A stretch of DNA of 64,000 nt from Microbacterium ulmi (GTDB lineage Bacteria; Actinomycetota; Actinomycetes; Actinomycetales; Microbacteriaceae): NCBI RefSeq assembly GCF_011759705.1, contig NZ_JAAOZF010000001.1, positions 2,128,146 through 2,192,145 on the forward strand, in the 5' to 3' direction. The position numbers and the translations under genes are program-made. Numbering within the stretch: position 1 is the first letter of the stretch; each line of letters starts with the position of its first letter. Under the pieces are notes generated by a model. It worked only from the letters and a program-made list of their open reading frames with translations. It ran no database searches and was not told the DNA's origin. This document shows, piece by piece, positions 36,340-46,187 of this stretch.

Positions 36340-37647
36340 CTACCCCAATCTCTCTTTGCGACCGAGAAGACCTTGCGGTCTCACGAGGAGGATCACGATC
36401 AGCACGACGAGGGCGCCCGCGTACTTGAGGTCGGAAGGGATCCACAGTGTGGACGCCTCGACGACGATGCCCACGATGAGCGAGCCGAGGAGGGCCCCGA
36501 ACGCCGTGCCCAGGCCGCCGAGCGTGATGGCCGCGAAGATGAGCAGCAGCATCTGCGTGCCCATGTCCCACCGCAGGCCGGGACGGAAATACGCCCACAG
36601 GATGCCGGAGAGCGCCGCCAGCCCGCCCGCGACGATCCACACGATCCGGATGATGCGGTCGACGTTGATACCCGAGGCGGACGCCAGTTGGGGATTGTCG
36701 GATATCGCACGGGTCGCCTTGCCGATGCGTGTGCGCAGGAGGAAGTAGGCGACGCCGAGGATCACAACGATGCTGACGCCCATGCTGACGAGGTCGATGT
36801 AGGAGAGCGAGATGGGCCCGAACTGCAGCGGCGTGGGGCTCGCGCCGGGGAGCTGGTAGGAGCTGCCGCCGAGCACGTACTGGAAGGAGTACCGAAGCGC
36901 GAGAGAGAGGCCGATGCTCACGATCATGAGCTGGACGACGCCGAGGCCTCGTCTTCGCAGAGGTCGCCAGAGTACGACATCCAGGGCGAGTCCCAGCCCG
37001 AGCCCCGCGATGAGCGCGACCAGGATGCCGAGCCACAGGGGTCCCTGCCAGAACACGCTGACGATGAGGGTCACCATCGCGCCCCATGTCACCATCTCGC
37101 CGTGTGCGAAGTTCGACAGGCCCGTCGTCCCGTAGATGAGGGCGGCGCCCATCGCGGCGAGCGCTAGGAGCAGGCCGAAGTTGAGTCCGTTGACGAGGCG
37201 GACCATCAGCTGGTCCAAGAAGGACTGCGTGACGCGCTCGCCCTCACCGAGGAACAGATTGACGATCTTGGAGCCGGTGAGGCCGAACTCGACCTCCTGG
37301 GAGGCCGAGTCGCCCTGCACGATGACGCCGTCGGGAAGGGTCGACTCGTCGACCGTCAGGGTGTAGGTCGCCTTCTCCGGCACGTACAGGCGCCAGCGGC
37401 CATCGGCATCCGTCTTCGTCTCTGCGTCAAAGCCCTCGCCTTCGACCGAGACGACGACGCCTTCGATCGGCTTCTCCTCGAAGGTGATGACTCCGGCGAA
37501 GTAGAAGTCCGTCTTCTCCTGATCGTCACCCGGGGCGGCGTGCGCTGCGGGTGCGCCGACGAAGACCATCGTGGCCGCGATCAGCACCCCCATCAGAGCG
37601 ACGAGCCACGGCGCTGTCCGCCGTGCGGGGGCAGTCGTAGGACCCAC
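36340..37647 (-). CDS. livH: LivH-type permease fused to signal peptide and carboxypeptidase-like beta domain
   Basis: A 435-residue protein. Residues 1-40 are a signal sequence (LVALMGVLIAATMVFVGAPA then AHAAPG). About 50-125 form an extracellular carboxypeptidase-regulatory/CNA-B-like beta domain (FAGVITFEEKPIEGVVVSVE, TDADGRWRLYVPEKATYTLT). From 150 on it is a LivH permease: LVNGLNFGLLLALAAMGAAL, GTTGLSNFAHGEMVTWGAM, AISDNPQLASASGINVDRII, and LLVRPQGLLGRKERLG at the end. GTG 37647 has GGAGG; the frame is open to 37761. The fusion places a domain outside next to the pore. Confidence 0.88.
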   Translation of the reverse strand: MGPTTAPARRTAPWLVALMGVLIAATMVFVGAPAAHAAPGDDQEKTDFYFAGVITFEEKPIEGVVVSVEGEGFDAETKTDADGRWRLYVPEKATYTLTVDESTLPDGVIVQGDSASQEVEFGLTGSKIVNLFLGEGERVTQSFLDQLMVRLVNGLNFGLLLALAAMGAALIYGTTGLSNFAHGEMVTWGAMVTLIVSVFWQGPLWLGILVALIAGLGLGLALDVVLWRPLRRRGLGVVQLMIVSIGLSLALRYSFQYVLGGSSYQLPGASPTPLQFGPISLSYIDLVSMGVSIVVILGVAYFLLRTRIGKATRAISDNPQLASASGINVDRIIRIVWIVAGGLAALSGILWAYFRPGLRWDMGTQMLLLIFAAITLGGLGTAFGALLGSLIVGIVVEASTLWIPSDLKYAGALVVLIVILLVRPQGLLGRKERLG

Positions 37648-37708
37648 AGAACCTCCAGTACCAGCACCACGCACACCGAAGCTGGGGTCGCATCGGCCGT
37701 GATGAACG

Positions 37709-37721
37709 ACGCTACGAGCGT
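37709..37721. promoter_or_regulatory. Short inverted repeat in the livH-guaB divergent region
   Basis: ACGCT-ACG-AGCGT, about 62 nt upstream of livH. It could be an operator or part of the livH promoter. The rest of the 297-nt gap 37648-37944 shows no gene. Confidence 0.25.
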
Positions 37722-37848
37722 AATGTGTCGATTCTGTTTCGGATATACACCGAGTTCGCATCGTGGTTCATCCGTTCCCGTGCGGTGTCCCGCGCCCGAG
37801 TGCCGTTCGCCCGGACGCCGCTCGGAATGAAATCACAGGCGCCGCGCT

Positions 37849-39447
<1,599 letters not shown>

Positions 39448-39458
39448 GCCGGTTCGCA

Positions 39459-39485
39459 GAGGGGATGCCGCGAGGCATCCCCCTC
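39459..39485 (+). terminator. Terminator after guaB
   Basis: An 11-bp stem (GAGGGGATGCC with GGCATCCCC-CTC, one bulged C) and GCGA loop, 12 nt after the stop. Confidence 0.7.
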
Positions 39486-39524
39486 CTGACGTCTGGCGTG
39501 GCGGCCGTTCGGCCGCGGTGTCCC

Positions 39525-39610
39525 CTCACAGACGTCGCAGTCTCGCGGGCTTCTCGCACGTGCCGGCGGGTTCGGGTGCGAGCTCGGCGCGATTCTGCGA
39601 AGACTGTGAG
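39525..39610. repeat. 86-nt palindromic element, copy A
   Basis: Begins CTCACAGACGTCGCAG and ends TTCTGCGAAGACTGTGAG; arms of about 24 nt pair imperfectly. The centre contains GGGTGCGAGCTCGG. The same element recurs at 40584 and 40732 with the same orientation and nearly the same length. It lies between the guaB terminator and the next gene. Confidence 0.85.
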
Positions 39611-39711
39611 ATCGGACGTCTTCGCCCCCACATCGGCAGGACGAGCGCGGGTCTCCACAGAACACGCCTCGCCGGGGCGCGGTGGGGCTGCATGGCGGGC
39701 ACGCTTCGGGG

Positions 39712-40581
39712 ATGGCCGCACCCAAGAAGACCCTGTCCCAGTCGATGGAGTGGCTGCGGAACGCGGGTGGAATCGCCCACCGCGACGACATGCTGCGCGC
39801 CGGATTCACGATCGCGCTGGTGCGCGAGGTCGTCCGCAGAGGCCGTGCCGATCTGATCCGCCGCGTATGGGTCGCGACGCCCGATGCACCCGACGAGCTG
39901 CGCACGGCTGCGCGCGCGGGGGCCAGGCTCACGTGCGTCTCGCTCGCCCGCAGGCGCGGGTGGTGGATGCCCGAGGGCGTCGGGCCAGAGCTCCACCTGC
40001 ACCTCGTCCCCGGGTCGGGATCGCCGCGGCTCGCCGACGACTGGCCGGGCGTGACGCACTGGACGAAGCCGCTCGGACCCACGGGCCGCACGCTCGTGGG
40101 CGGCGTGGAGGATGCGCTCGCGCACATCGCGCTGTGCCTGCCCCACGACAGCGCCCTCGTCCTGTGGGAGTCGGCCGCACGGGTCGAGGGCCTGGCGGCC
40201 GACGCCCTGCGCGGCATCCCATGGACCTCGCGCGCAGCGTGCGGACTCGCCGATGAGGTCACAGGTCTGTCCGACTCGGGACTCGAGTCGCTCGTCGCGA
40301 CTCCGCTGCGTCGGCTCGGACTCCGGATCACGCAGCAGCAGAAGATCGCGGGCCGACCCGTCGACCTCCTGGTGGGCGACCGGCTCGTGATCCAGATCGA
40401 CGGGTGGCAGTTCCACTCGTCCAGCGCGCAGCGCAGTCAGGACATCGCACACGACGCCGAGCTGCGGCTGCGCGGCTACACGGTCTTCCGCTTCGCTTAC
40501 GCCCAGGTCGTCCACGACTGGCCTGCTGTCGAGTCGACGATCCGTCGCGCCGTCGTCGCGCGGCTGCACCTCGCCGCGTGA
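39712..40581 (+). CDS. AbiEi-type HTH + Vsr-like (DUF559) nuclease-fold protein
   Basis: A 289-residue cytoplasmic protein. Residues 1-60 resemble the AbiEi-type winged-helix antitoxin domain (MEWLRNAGGIAHRDDMLRAG then LIRRVWVATPDAP). The C-terminal 110 residues fit a Vsr/PD-(D/E)XK-like DUF559 domain: DSGLESLVATPLRRLGLRI, GRPVDLLVGDRLVIQIDGWQ, HDAELRLRGYTVFRFAYAQV. The D-L-L...Q-I-D spacing may form the catalytic site. Paralogues of this design are common in Microbacteriaceae without a paired toxin; role unknown. ATG 39712 is preferred to GTG 39682. Framed by palindromic elements on both sides. Confidence 0.78.
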   Translation: MAAPKKTLSQSMEWLRNAGGIAHRDDMLRAGFTIALVREVVRRGRADLIRRVWVATPDAPDELRTAARAGARLTCVSLARRRGWWMPEGVGPELHLHLVPGSGSPRLADDWPGVTHWTKPLGPTGRTLVGGVEDALAHIALCLPHDSALVLWESAARVEGLAADALRGIPWTSRAACGLADEVTGLSDSGLESLVATPLRRLGLRITQQQKIAGRPVDLLVGDRLVIQIDGWQFHSSSAQRSQDIAHDAELRLRGYTVFRFAYAQVVHDWPAVESTIRRAVVARLHLAA

Positions 40582-40583
40582 GG

Positions 40584-40668
40584 CTCACAAACTTCGCAGA
40601 ATCGCGCGAACTCCGCACTGATCCGGCGATCGGGTGCGAGCTTGGTGCGATTCTGCGAAGCCTGTGAG
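40584..40668. repeat. 85-nt palindromic element, copy B
   Basis: Starts 3 nt after the upstream stop codon. Arms: CTCACAAACTTCGCAGAATC and its near complement ending GATTCTGCGAAGCCTGTGAG. Central GGGTGCGAGCTTGG is shared with copies A and C. It could double as a terminator. Confidence 0.85.
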
Positions 40669-40731
40669 GGGGATGCCGCGCGGCACGCCCCTCACGCACA
40701 TCCGCCCACGGGCCTGCGGTCCATGCGTCCC

Positions 40732-40817
40732 CTCACAGACGTCGCAGTCTCGCGGCTTCCTCGCACCGGCCAGCGGGCTCGGGTGCGAGCTCGGCGTGAT
40801 TCTGCGAACACTGTGAG
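40732..40817. repeat. 86-nt palindromic element, copy C
   Basis: Begins CTCACAGACGTCGCAGTCTC (identical to copy A here) and ends GATTCTGCGAACACTGTGAG. Copies B and C sit in tandem, 63 nt apart, in the 266-nt gap before the MFS gene. A 16-nt perfect palindrome GGATGCCGCGGCATCC follows at 40823-40838, just past the MFS stop. Confidence 0.85.
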
Positions 40818-40847
40818 AGAACGGATGCCGCGGCATCCCCTCACCCG

Positions 40848-42290
40848 TCAGACCGGCGCGAGCTCGGGCTCGCGGTCGGCATCCGGCTCGGCGGCCACCG
40901 CGCGCGACGACCGTCCTGCGGGGAGCCGGAGCCCCGCGATCGCCGCGGCGAACAAGACTGCGGCGCCCACGAGCACGGCGGGCCGTGCGGCGTCGACGTA
41001 CAGGTCGGGCTGCAGCTCGCCGCCTGCGCCGACGAAGATCGCGGTCATGACAGCCGTGCCGAGCGCGATGCCGATCTCGCGCACGGTCGAGTTGACGCCC
41101 GACGCCTTCGCGTGGTCCGTCGCACCGAGAGTCGCGAGCAGGGCCGTGGCCGACGGGGCGAACACGAGTCCCATGCCGACCCCCGCCATGATGAACGGCG
41201 CCACGAGGAGTGCGTACTCGAGCGTCTCCGACATCGTGAGCGCGATCCACAGCAACGCGACCGACTGCAGTCCGAGGCCTGCGATCATGAGCGCGCGCGT
41301 CCCGACGCGCGGCGCGAAGATGCCCGCGAGCGGCGCGACGAACATGGGAGCGAGCGTCCACGGCGTCGTCTGCACGGCGGCCTCGAGGGGTGTGGATCCC
41401 TGCACGACCTGCATGTACTGGATCAGGATGAACACGGCCCCGAACGTGCCGAAGCTGAACGCGAAGCCGACGACGTTCGTGAGGGAGAACGACCGGTCGC
41501 GGAACAGCCGCAGCGGCACGAGCGGCGCCTTCGCGCGCGCCTGCCAGGCCACGAAGCCGGCCAGCAGCACGGCACCTGCGACGATCTCGGCGATGACCCC
41601 CGCCGACGACCAGCCGTCGTCGTTGCCGCGCACGATGGCGTGTACGAGCGCGAGGACCGCGACGGCCGCGAGCACCGCGCCGACGACGTCGATGCGCGCG
41701 CGCTCGCCGAAGTCGTTGTTCAGGGAGAAGAGGGCGAGCGGTATCGCGACGAGCGCGACGGGCACGTTGAGCCAGAAGATCGCCTGCCAGTCCCAGCCCT
41801 CCATGACCGCGCCGCCGACGAGGGGGCCGACCGCGACGCCGAGCCCCGAGATCCCGCCCCACAGGCCGATCGCGAGGGGTCGGCGCTGCGGCGCGACGCC
41901 GCCGGCGATGAGCGCGAGCGAGAGGGGAAGGACGCCGGCTCCGCCGAGGCCCTGCAGCGCTCGCGCTGCGATGAGCTGGCCGGGGTCGGTGCTGAGCGCG
42001 GCGAGCACGCTGCCTGCGCCGAAGATCGCGATGCCGATGAGGAAGACCGTGCGTCGCCCGAAGCGGTCCCCGAGCGCCGACGCGATGAGGATCGCGCTCG
42101 CGAACGCGAGCGTGTACGCGTTGACGAACCACTGCAGCTCCTCGACGCTCGCGCCGAGCTGCGTATGCAGCACAGGGAGCGCGTTCGTCATGACGAGGTT
42201 GTCGAGCGTCGCCATGAACATGGGGACGGATGCCGCGGCGACGACGAGTCCGAACGGCCGATGGCGAGTGGGGGTGAGCGAGTCGCTCAT
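40848..42290 (-). CDS. MFS drug transporter, DHA2 (EmrB/QacA) family
   Basis: A 480-residue proton-driven exporter with 14 predicted helices. Motifs: LDNLVMTNALPVLHTQLG (helix 1), motif A ALGDRFGRRTVFLIG, RALQGLGGAGVLPLSLALIA, motif C GISGLGVAVGPLVGGAV. ATG 42290 has AAGGGAG upstream. It is divergent from a TetR repressor, with two matching operators in between, so drug- or metabolite-induced export is likely. The substrate is not predictable. Confidence 0.92.
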   Translation of the reverse strand: MSDSLTPTRHRPFGLVVAAASVPMFMATLDNLVMTNALPVLHTQLGASVEELQWFVNAYTLAFASAILIASALGDRFGRRTVFLIGIAIFGAGSVLAALSTDPGQLIAARALQGLGGAGVLPLSLALIAGGVAPQRRPLAIGLWGGISGLGVAVGPLVGGAVMEGWDWQAIFWLNVPVALVAIPLALFSLNNDFGERARIDVVGAVLAAVAVLALVHAIVRGNDDGWSSAGVIAEIVAGAVLLAGFVAWQARAKAPLVPLRLFRDRSFSLTNVVGFAFSFGTFGAVFILIQYMQVVQGSTPLEAAVQTTPWTLAPMFVAPLAGIFAPRVGTRALMIAGLGLQSVALLWIALTMSETLEYALLVAPFIMAGVGMGLVFAPSATALLATLGATDHAKASGVNSTVREIGIALGTAVMTAIFVGAGGELQPDLYVDAARPAVLVGAAVLFAAAIAGLRLPAGRSSRAVAAEPDADREPELAPV

Positions 42291-42321
42291 GCGCCGCTCC
42301 CTTCTGTGCGGGGTGACGGTT

Positions 42322-42337
42322 GTAATCGGATGATTAC
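42322..42337. promoter_or_regulatory. TetR operator 1
   Basis: GTAATCGGATGATTAC: 6-bp perfect arms with a 4-nt centre, 31 nt upstream of the MFS ATG. Confidence 0.75.
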
Positions 42338-42357
42338 TTGTGGCGGAGACGACTGTA

Positions 42358-42373
42358 GTAATCGACTGATAAC
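42358..42373. promoter_or_regulatory. TetR operator 2
   Basis: GTAATCGACTGATAAC, the same site with a one-position change in the right arm, ending directly at the TetR start codon, so the repressor also controls itself. Centres of the two operators are 36 bp apart. Confidence 0.72.
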
Positions 42374-43054
42374 ATGTCAAGCATGAATTCGAACGAGGGG
42401 ACGACGACGGCGTCGCGCCCCGACGCGAGCCGTCGCATGAGCTCGGAGGAACGCCGCGAGCAGATCGTCCTCGCCGCGATCGCCGTCTTCGGCGCCAAGG
42501 GCTACGTCGGCACGACGACCGACGACGTCGCGCGCGCGGCATCCGTCTCTCAGCCCTATGTCGTCCGGCTCTTCGGCACGAAGGAGAACCTCTTCCTCGA
42601 GGCGCTGCAGAGCTCGCTCGATCGGCTGCTCGACTCCTTCCGCGCCGTGCCGCCGGTCCCTCACGTCACGCCGGAGGAGCTCGCTGCGGCCCCCGACGAC
42701 CTGCACGAGCGCGGGGTCGCGATGGGCCAGGCGTATCTGCGGCTCCTGCGCGTCCGCGGTCTGCACCAGCTGCTCTCGCAGGCGTTCCTGCTCGGCGGGC
42801 ACCCCGTCATCGGGCCCCGCGCGCGCGAGGGGTTCGCGCGCGTGTGGCACTACCTCCGGCGTGAGGCGGGGTTCTCGACCGACGAGGCCCGGAAGTTCCT
42901 CGCCTCGGGCATGCTCATCAACACCATGATCGGCCTGCGCATGATCGAGGGGTACGGCGACGACCCGGCCCTGACGGAGCTGTTCGACGAGTGCTTCCCC
43001 CTGAGCATCCAGCTCGTGCTCGACTCCGCCCCGCGCGCCGACGAGCCCTGGTAA
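42374..43054 (+). CDS. TetR-family repressor of the adjacent MFS gene
   Basis: A 226-residue regulator. The N-terminal HTH is REQIVLAAIAVFGAKGYVGT followed by TTDDVARAASVSQPYVVRLF and GTKENLFLEAL; the rest is an alpha-helical ligand domain. The first ATG is 42374; another at 42383 is possible. The start abuts operator 2, so the mRNA is probably leaderless. Its target is inferred from the divergent layout and paired operators. Confidence 0.92.
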   Translation: MSSMNSNEGTTTASRPDASRRMSSEERREQIVLAAIAVFGAKGYVGTTTDDVARAASVSQPYVVRLFGTKENLFLEALQSSLDRLLDSFRAVPPVPHVTPEELAAAPDDLHERGVAMGQAYLRLLRVRGLHQLLSQAFLLGGHPVIGPRAREGFARVWHYLRREAGFSTDEARKFLASGMLINTMIGLRMIEGYGDDPALTELFDECFPLSIQLVLDSAPRADEPW

Positions 43055-43119
43055 GACGGCAGGACGCCCGCGGAAGGCCCGCGAGCGGCCCGGCTGTCAC
43101 GGGCTCGCGGTCGGGCCGC

Positions 43120-43125
43120 TACCCT
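43120..43125 (+). promoter_or_regulatory. -10 box of a probable leaderless transcript (TMEM175-like gene)
   Basis: TACCCT ends 6 nt before ATG 43132. Confidence 0.55.
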
Positions 43126-43131
43126 GAGCGC

Positions 43132-43758
43132 ATGGCCGAGGAGCCCCACTCCTTCTTCTCCGTCGCGCGCGTCGAGGCGTACACCGACGCCGTCTTCGCG
43201 ATCGCGGCGACGCTGCTCGTCCTGGATCTGACGACCAACACGATCGGCGAGGTCGCATCGGACGCCGAGCTGTGGACCGCGCTCGCCGCCATGCTGCCCA
43301 ATCTCCTGTCGTTCGTCATCAGCTTCCTGCTGCTGAGCAGGCTGTGGGTCATCCACTTCCAGCAGTTCCGCGAGCTCGAGCGCGCCGACGGGGTGCTCCT
43401 CTGGATCAACAACGTGCGCCTTCTGTTCATCGTGCTCATTCCGTTCACGACGAGCCTCGCCGCCGAGTACCCCGACTACGTCGCGGGCCGTGTGGCTCTC
43501 CCCGTCAACTTCTTCGTCGCGGCCCTCCTGGGGCACGCGACGTGGACATGGGCATCCGCGAAGGGCGGACACCTCCTCAAGGAGGAGGCGAAGCAGGATG
43601 CCTACCGCAGCGCGCGAGCGGGACTCAGCGCCGTGATCTGCGGCGCCGTCGCTGCCATCGTCTCGCCGTGGGTGGGCTCGTGGGGGTTCCTCGCCTACGT
43701 CTTCAACGGTCCGCTCGGGAGCCTCCTGCAGCGAAGGGCCGCGCGGCAGCGCGCCTGA
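43132..43758 (+). CDS. TMEM175-family (DUF1211) potassium-channel-like protein
   Basis: A 208-residue membrane protein with about six helices, the size of bacterial TMEM175 subunits that assemble as tetramers. The family signature RxxxFSDxVFAI appears as RVEAYTDAVFAIAATLLVLD, then NLLSFVISFLLLSRLWVIHF and NNVRLLFIVLIPFTTSLAA. Bacterial homologues conduct K+. Tyr in place of Phe in the signature is conservative. Confidence 0.85.
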   Translation: MAEEPHSFFSVARVEAYTDAVFAIAATLLVLDLTTNTIGEVASDAELWTALAAMLPNLLSFVISFLLLSRLWVIHFQQFRELERADGVLLWINNVRLLFIVLIPFTTSLAAEYPDYVAGRVALPVNFFVAALLGHATWTWASAKGGHLLKEEAKQDAYRSARAGLSAVICGAVAAIVSPWVGSWGFLAYVFNGPLGSLLQRRAARQRA

Positions 43759-43790
43759 GTCCAGGGGTTCAGGATGCCGCGCCCTCGGCG

Positions 43791-43796
43791 TATCGT
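43791..43796 (+). promoter_or_regulatory. -10 box of a probable leaderless transcript (DUF2277 gene)
   Basis: TATCGT ends 7 nt before ATG 43804. Confidence 0.55.
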
Positions 43797-43803
43797 CGGG
43801 GCC

Positions 43804-44082
43804 ATGTGCCGCAGCATCCACACCCTCCACAACTTCGCCCCCGCAGCGACCTCCGAAGAGGTGCACGCGGCGGCCCTGCAGTACGTGCGCAAGATCGCGG
43901 GCACGACGAAGCCGTCGAAGGCCAATCAGGAGGCGTTCGACCGAGCCGTGCACGAGATCGCGCACCTCACGCAGCACCTGCTCGACGACCTCGTCGCGAC
44001 CGTGCCGCCGAAGAACCGCGACGAGGAGGCGGCGAAGGCCCGCGCCCGCGCGGTGAAGTCCGGCCGCTACGCCATCGCGTGA
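43804..44082 (+). CDS. DUF2277 family protein
   Basis: A 92-residue conserved protein of unknown function. MCRSIHTLHNFAPAATSEEV followed by HAAALQYVRKIAGTTKPSKA is the DUF2277 signature; the second half is a helical, Arg/Lys/Glu-rich tail. It is similar in size to other members. No catalytic residues are evident apart from conserved Cys2 and two His. Confidence 0.88.
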   Translation: MCRSIHTLHNFAPAATSEEVHAAALQYVRKIAGTTKPSKANQEAFDRAVHEIAHLTQHLLDDLVATVPPKNRDEEAAKARARAVKSGRYAIA

Positions 44083-44134
44083 GCCGCAGATCCGGTGTTC
44101 CCGCCGCATCGGTGTTCCCCGAGACGCGCCCGGG

Positions 44135-44140
44135 TAGGCT
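44135..44140 (+). promoter_or_regulatory. -10 box of a probable leaderless transcript (guaB3)
   Basis: TAGGCT ends 6 nt before GTG 44147. Confidence 0.6.
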
Positions 44141-44146
44141 GAATCC

Positions 44147-45271
44147 GTGAGCATGGAGATCGAGCTCGGCCGCGCGAAGCGCGCCCGCCGGGCGTACGCG
44201 TTCGACGACATCGCGGTCGTGCCGTCCCGCCGCACGCGCAACCCCGAGGACGTCTCGACGGCCTGGTCGATCGACGCGTTCCAGTTCGCGATCCCCGTGC
44301 TCGGCGCTCCGATGGACTCCGTCATGAGCCCGCAGACGGCCATCATGCTGGGGCAGCTCGGCGGCCTGGGCGTCCTCGACCTCGAGGGCCTGTGGACGCG
44401 CTACGACGACCCCGCGCCGCTGCTCGCCGAGATCGCGTCGCTGCCCGATGACGCCGCGACCCGGCGCATGCAGGAGCTGTACTCCGAGCCGATAAAGCCC
44501 GCGCTCGTGCGCGACCGGCTGTCCGAGATCCGCGCGGGAGGGGTCACCGTCGCGGGCGCACTCACGCCGCAGCGCACGCAGGAGCTGTACGAGACCGTCG
44601 TGGCGGCGGGCGTGGATCTGTTCGTCATCCGCGGCACGACCGTGTCGGCCGAGCACGTCTCCAGCGCAGAGCAGCCGCTCAACCTCAAGAAGTTCATCTA
44701 CGACCTCGACGTGCCCGTCATCGTCGGCGGCGCCTCGACGTACACCGCCGCGCTCCACCTCATGCGCACGGGCGCGGCCGGTGTGCTGGTCGGGTTCGGC
44801 GGCGGCGCCGCGTCGACGACCCGCGCGACCCTCGGCATCCACGCCCCCATGGCGACCGCCGTCGCCGACGTCGCAGGAGCGCGCCGCGACTACCTCGACG
44901 AGTCGGGCGGACGCTACGTGCACGTCATCGCAGACGGCGGCGTGGGCACGTCCGGCGACATCGTGAAGGCGCTCGCGATGGGGGCGGATGCCGTCATGCT
45001 CGGCGTCGCGCTCGCGCGGGCGACCGACGCGCCCGGCGCCGGGTTCCACTGGGGTCCCGAGGCCCATCACGCGAAACTCCCACGTGGCCGCCGCGTCAAG
45101 GTCGGCCAGGTCACGACGCTCGAGTCGGTGCTCTACGGCCCCGCGCCGGTCGCGGACGGCACCGCGAACCTCATCGGCGCGCTGAGGAAGTCCATGGCGA
45201 CCACCGGCTACTCCGATCTCAAGGAGTTCCAGCGCGTCGAGGTCGTCGTCGCGCCGTACAACGGCGGATGA
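44147..45271 (+). CDS. guaB3: GuaB3-family IMP dehydrogenase-related protein
   Basis: A 374-residue barrel related to IMPDH/GMP reductase but lacking CBS domains, the actinobacterial GuaB3 type. MEIELGRAKRARRAYAFDDI and AVVPSRRTRNPEDV at the N terminus, ILGAPMDSVMSP-like (VLGAPMDSVMSP), GGASTYTAALHLMRTGAAGV and IADGGVGTSGDIVKALAMGA are present. The position of the catalytic Cys loop reads VLVGFGGGAASTTRA, with no Cys, as in this subfamily. The exact reaction is uncertain. The stop overlaps the next ATG. Confidence 0.92.
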   Translation: MSMEIELGRAKRARRAYAFDDIAVVPSRRTRNPEDVSTAWSIDAFQFAIPVLGAPMDSVMSPQTAIMLGQLGGLGVLDLEGLWTRYDDPAPLLAEIASLPDDAATRRMQELYSEPIKPALVRDRLSEIRAGGVTVAGALTPQRTQELYETVVAAGVDLFVIRGTTVSAEHVSSAEQPLNLKKFIYDLDVPVIVGGASTYTAALHLMRTGAAGVLVGFGGGAASTTRATLGIHAPMATAVADVAGARRDYLDESGGRYVHVIADGGVGTSGDIVKALAMGADAVMLGVALARATDAPGAGFHWGPEAHHAKLPRGRRVKVGQVTTLESVLYGPAPVADGTANLIGALRKSMATTGYSDLKEFQRVEVVVAPYNGG

Positions 45272-46137
45272 CGGGCGGTCCGTCCTCGGCGGGCGCGCAG
45301 CCCGTCGAGATCTTCCCGCCGACGCTGCGCGAGGTCATGGTGCGGCCCCGGTGGATCGCGATGCTGGCGCTGTGCCTCGTCGTCGCAGGCGTGTTCGCCT
45401 GGCTCGGCCAATGGCAGCTCGGGCGTGCCCTGCAGACGAGCCCCCTGCCTCCGGGGGCGACTGAGGAGGTGCGGCCCCTCGCCGACGTCGTCGCGCCGGG
45501 CGACTACCTCCCCGAGCCCCTCGTCGGTCAGCGTGTACGGGTCGAGGGGTGGCTCGTGCCCGGGGACTTCATCGTCGTGTCGTCGCGCTTCAACGACGGC
45601 GTCGAGGGGTACTGGGTGACGGGCCAGCTGCGGGTCGAGGGCACGACGCAGCCGACGTCGCTCGCCGTCGCGCTCGGATGGGCCGCGACGAAGGACGAGG
45701 CGGATGCCGCCGCCGCGTGGCTCGACGAACGCTCCCGGGCCGTCGCCGACGCGATCGTCGACGTCGCCGCTCAGCCCGCGCCGACGTACACAGGGCGGCT
45801 CATCTCCGACGAGGGTCCCGTCGTGCCGGGCCCGAACGCCGACCCGCTCACGCTTACGCGCATGTCGCCCGCGGCGCTGCTCTCGCGCTGGCACGACATC
45901 GGCGGGCTCGACGTGTACCGGCCGTATCTCGCGGCCGAGACCGCGACGGGCGGGCTCACCGACATCGCCTCGCGGCCCCCGGGCGAGGGAGCCGGCGTGA
46001 ACTGGCTCAACATCTTCTACGCGGCCGAGTGGGCCGTCTTCGCCGGCTTCGCGTTCTACCTCTGGTACCGCCTCGCGCGCGACGCATGGGAGCGGGAGGT
46101 CGAGGAGATGCAGGATGCCGAGGCCGCGGCATCCTGA
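45268..46137 (+). CDS. SURF1-family protein
   Basis: A 289-residue membrane protein with two helices (about 27-45 and 253-271) enclosing an extracytoplasmic beta domain, the SURF1/Shy1 topology; SURF1 helps insert heme into cytochrome oxidase subunit I. Typical residues: VFAWLGQWQLGRA after the first helix, VRVEGWLVPGDFIVVSSRFN, VALGWAATKDEAD and GVNWLNIFYAAEWAVFAGFA before the last helix. ATG 45268 overlaps the guaB3 stop. Confidence 0.9.
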   Translation: MTGGPSSAGAQPVEIFPPTLREVMVRPRWIAMLALCLVVAGVFAWLGQWQLGRALQTSPLPPGATEEVRPLADVVAPGDYLPEPLVGQRVRVEGWLVPGDFIVVSSRFNDGVEGYWVTGQLRVEGTTQPTSLAVALGWAATKDEADAAAAWLDERSRAVADAIVDVAAQPAPTYTGRLISDEGPVVPGPNADPLTLTRMSPAALLSRWHDIGGLDVYRPYLAAETATGGLTDIASRPPGEGAGVNWLNIFYAAEWAVFAGFAFYLWYRLARDAWEREVEEMQDAEAAAS

Positions 46138-46174
46138 CCCGCTCCGCCCGAGCGGCGGCTCAGGATGCCGCGAC

Positions 46175-46180
46175 TAGACT
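46175..46180 (+). promoter_or_regulatory. -10 box of a probable leaderless transcript (DUF3817 gene-guaA)
   Basis: TAGACT ends 7 nt before ATG 46188. Confidence 0.6.
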
Positions 46181-46187
46181 GGGATCC

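Noticed and set aside
39525..40817. CRISPR array
   Set aside because: The three repeats are about 86 nt, internally palindromic and irregularly spaced around a gene; no short repeat-spacer pattern.
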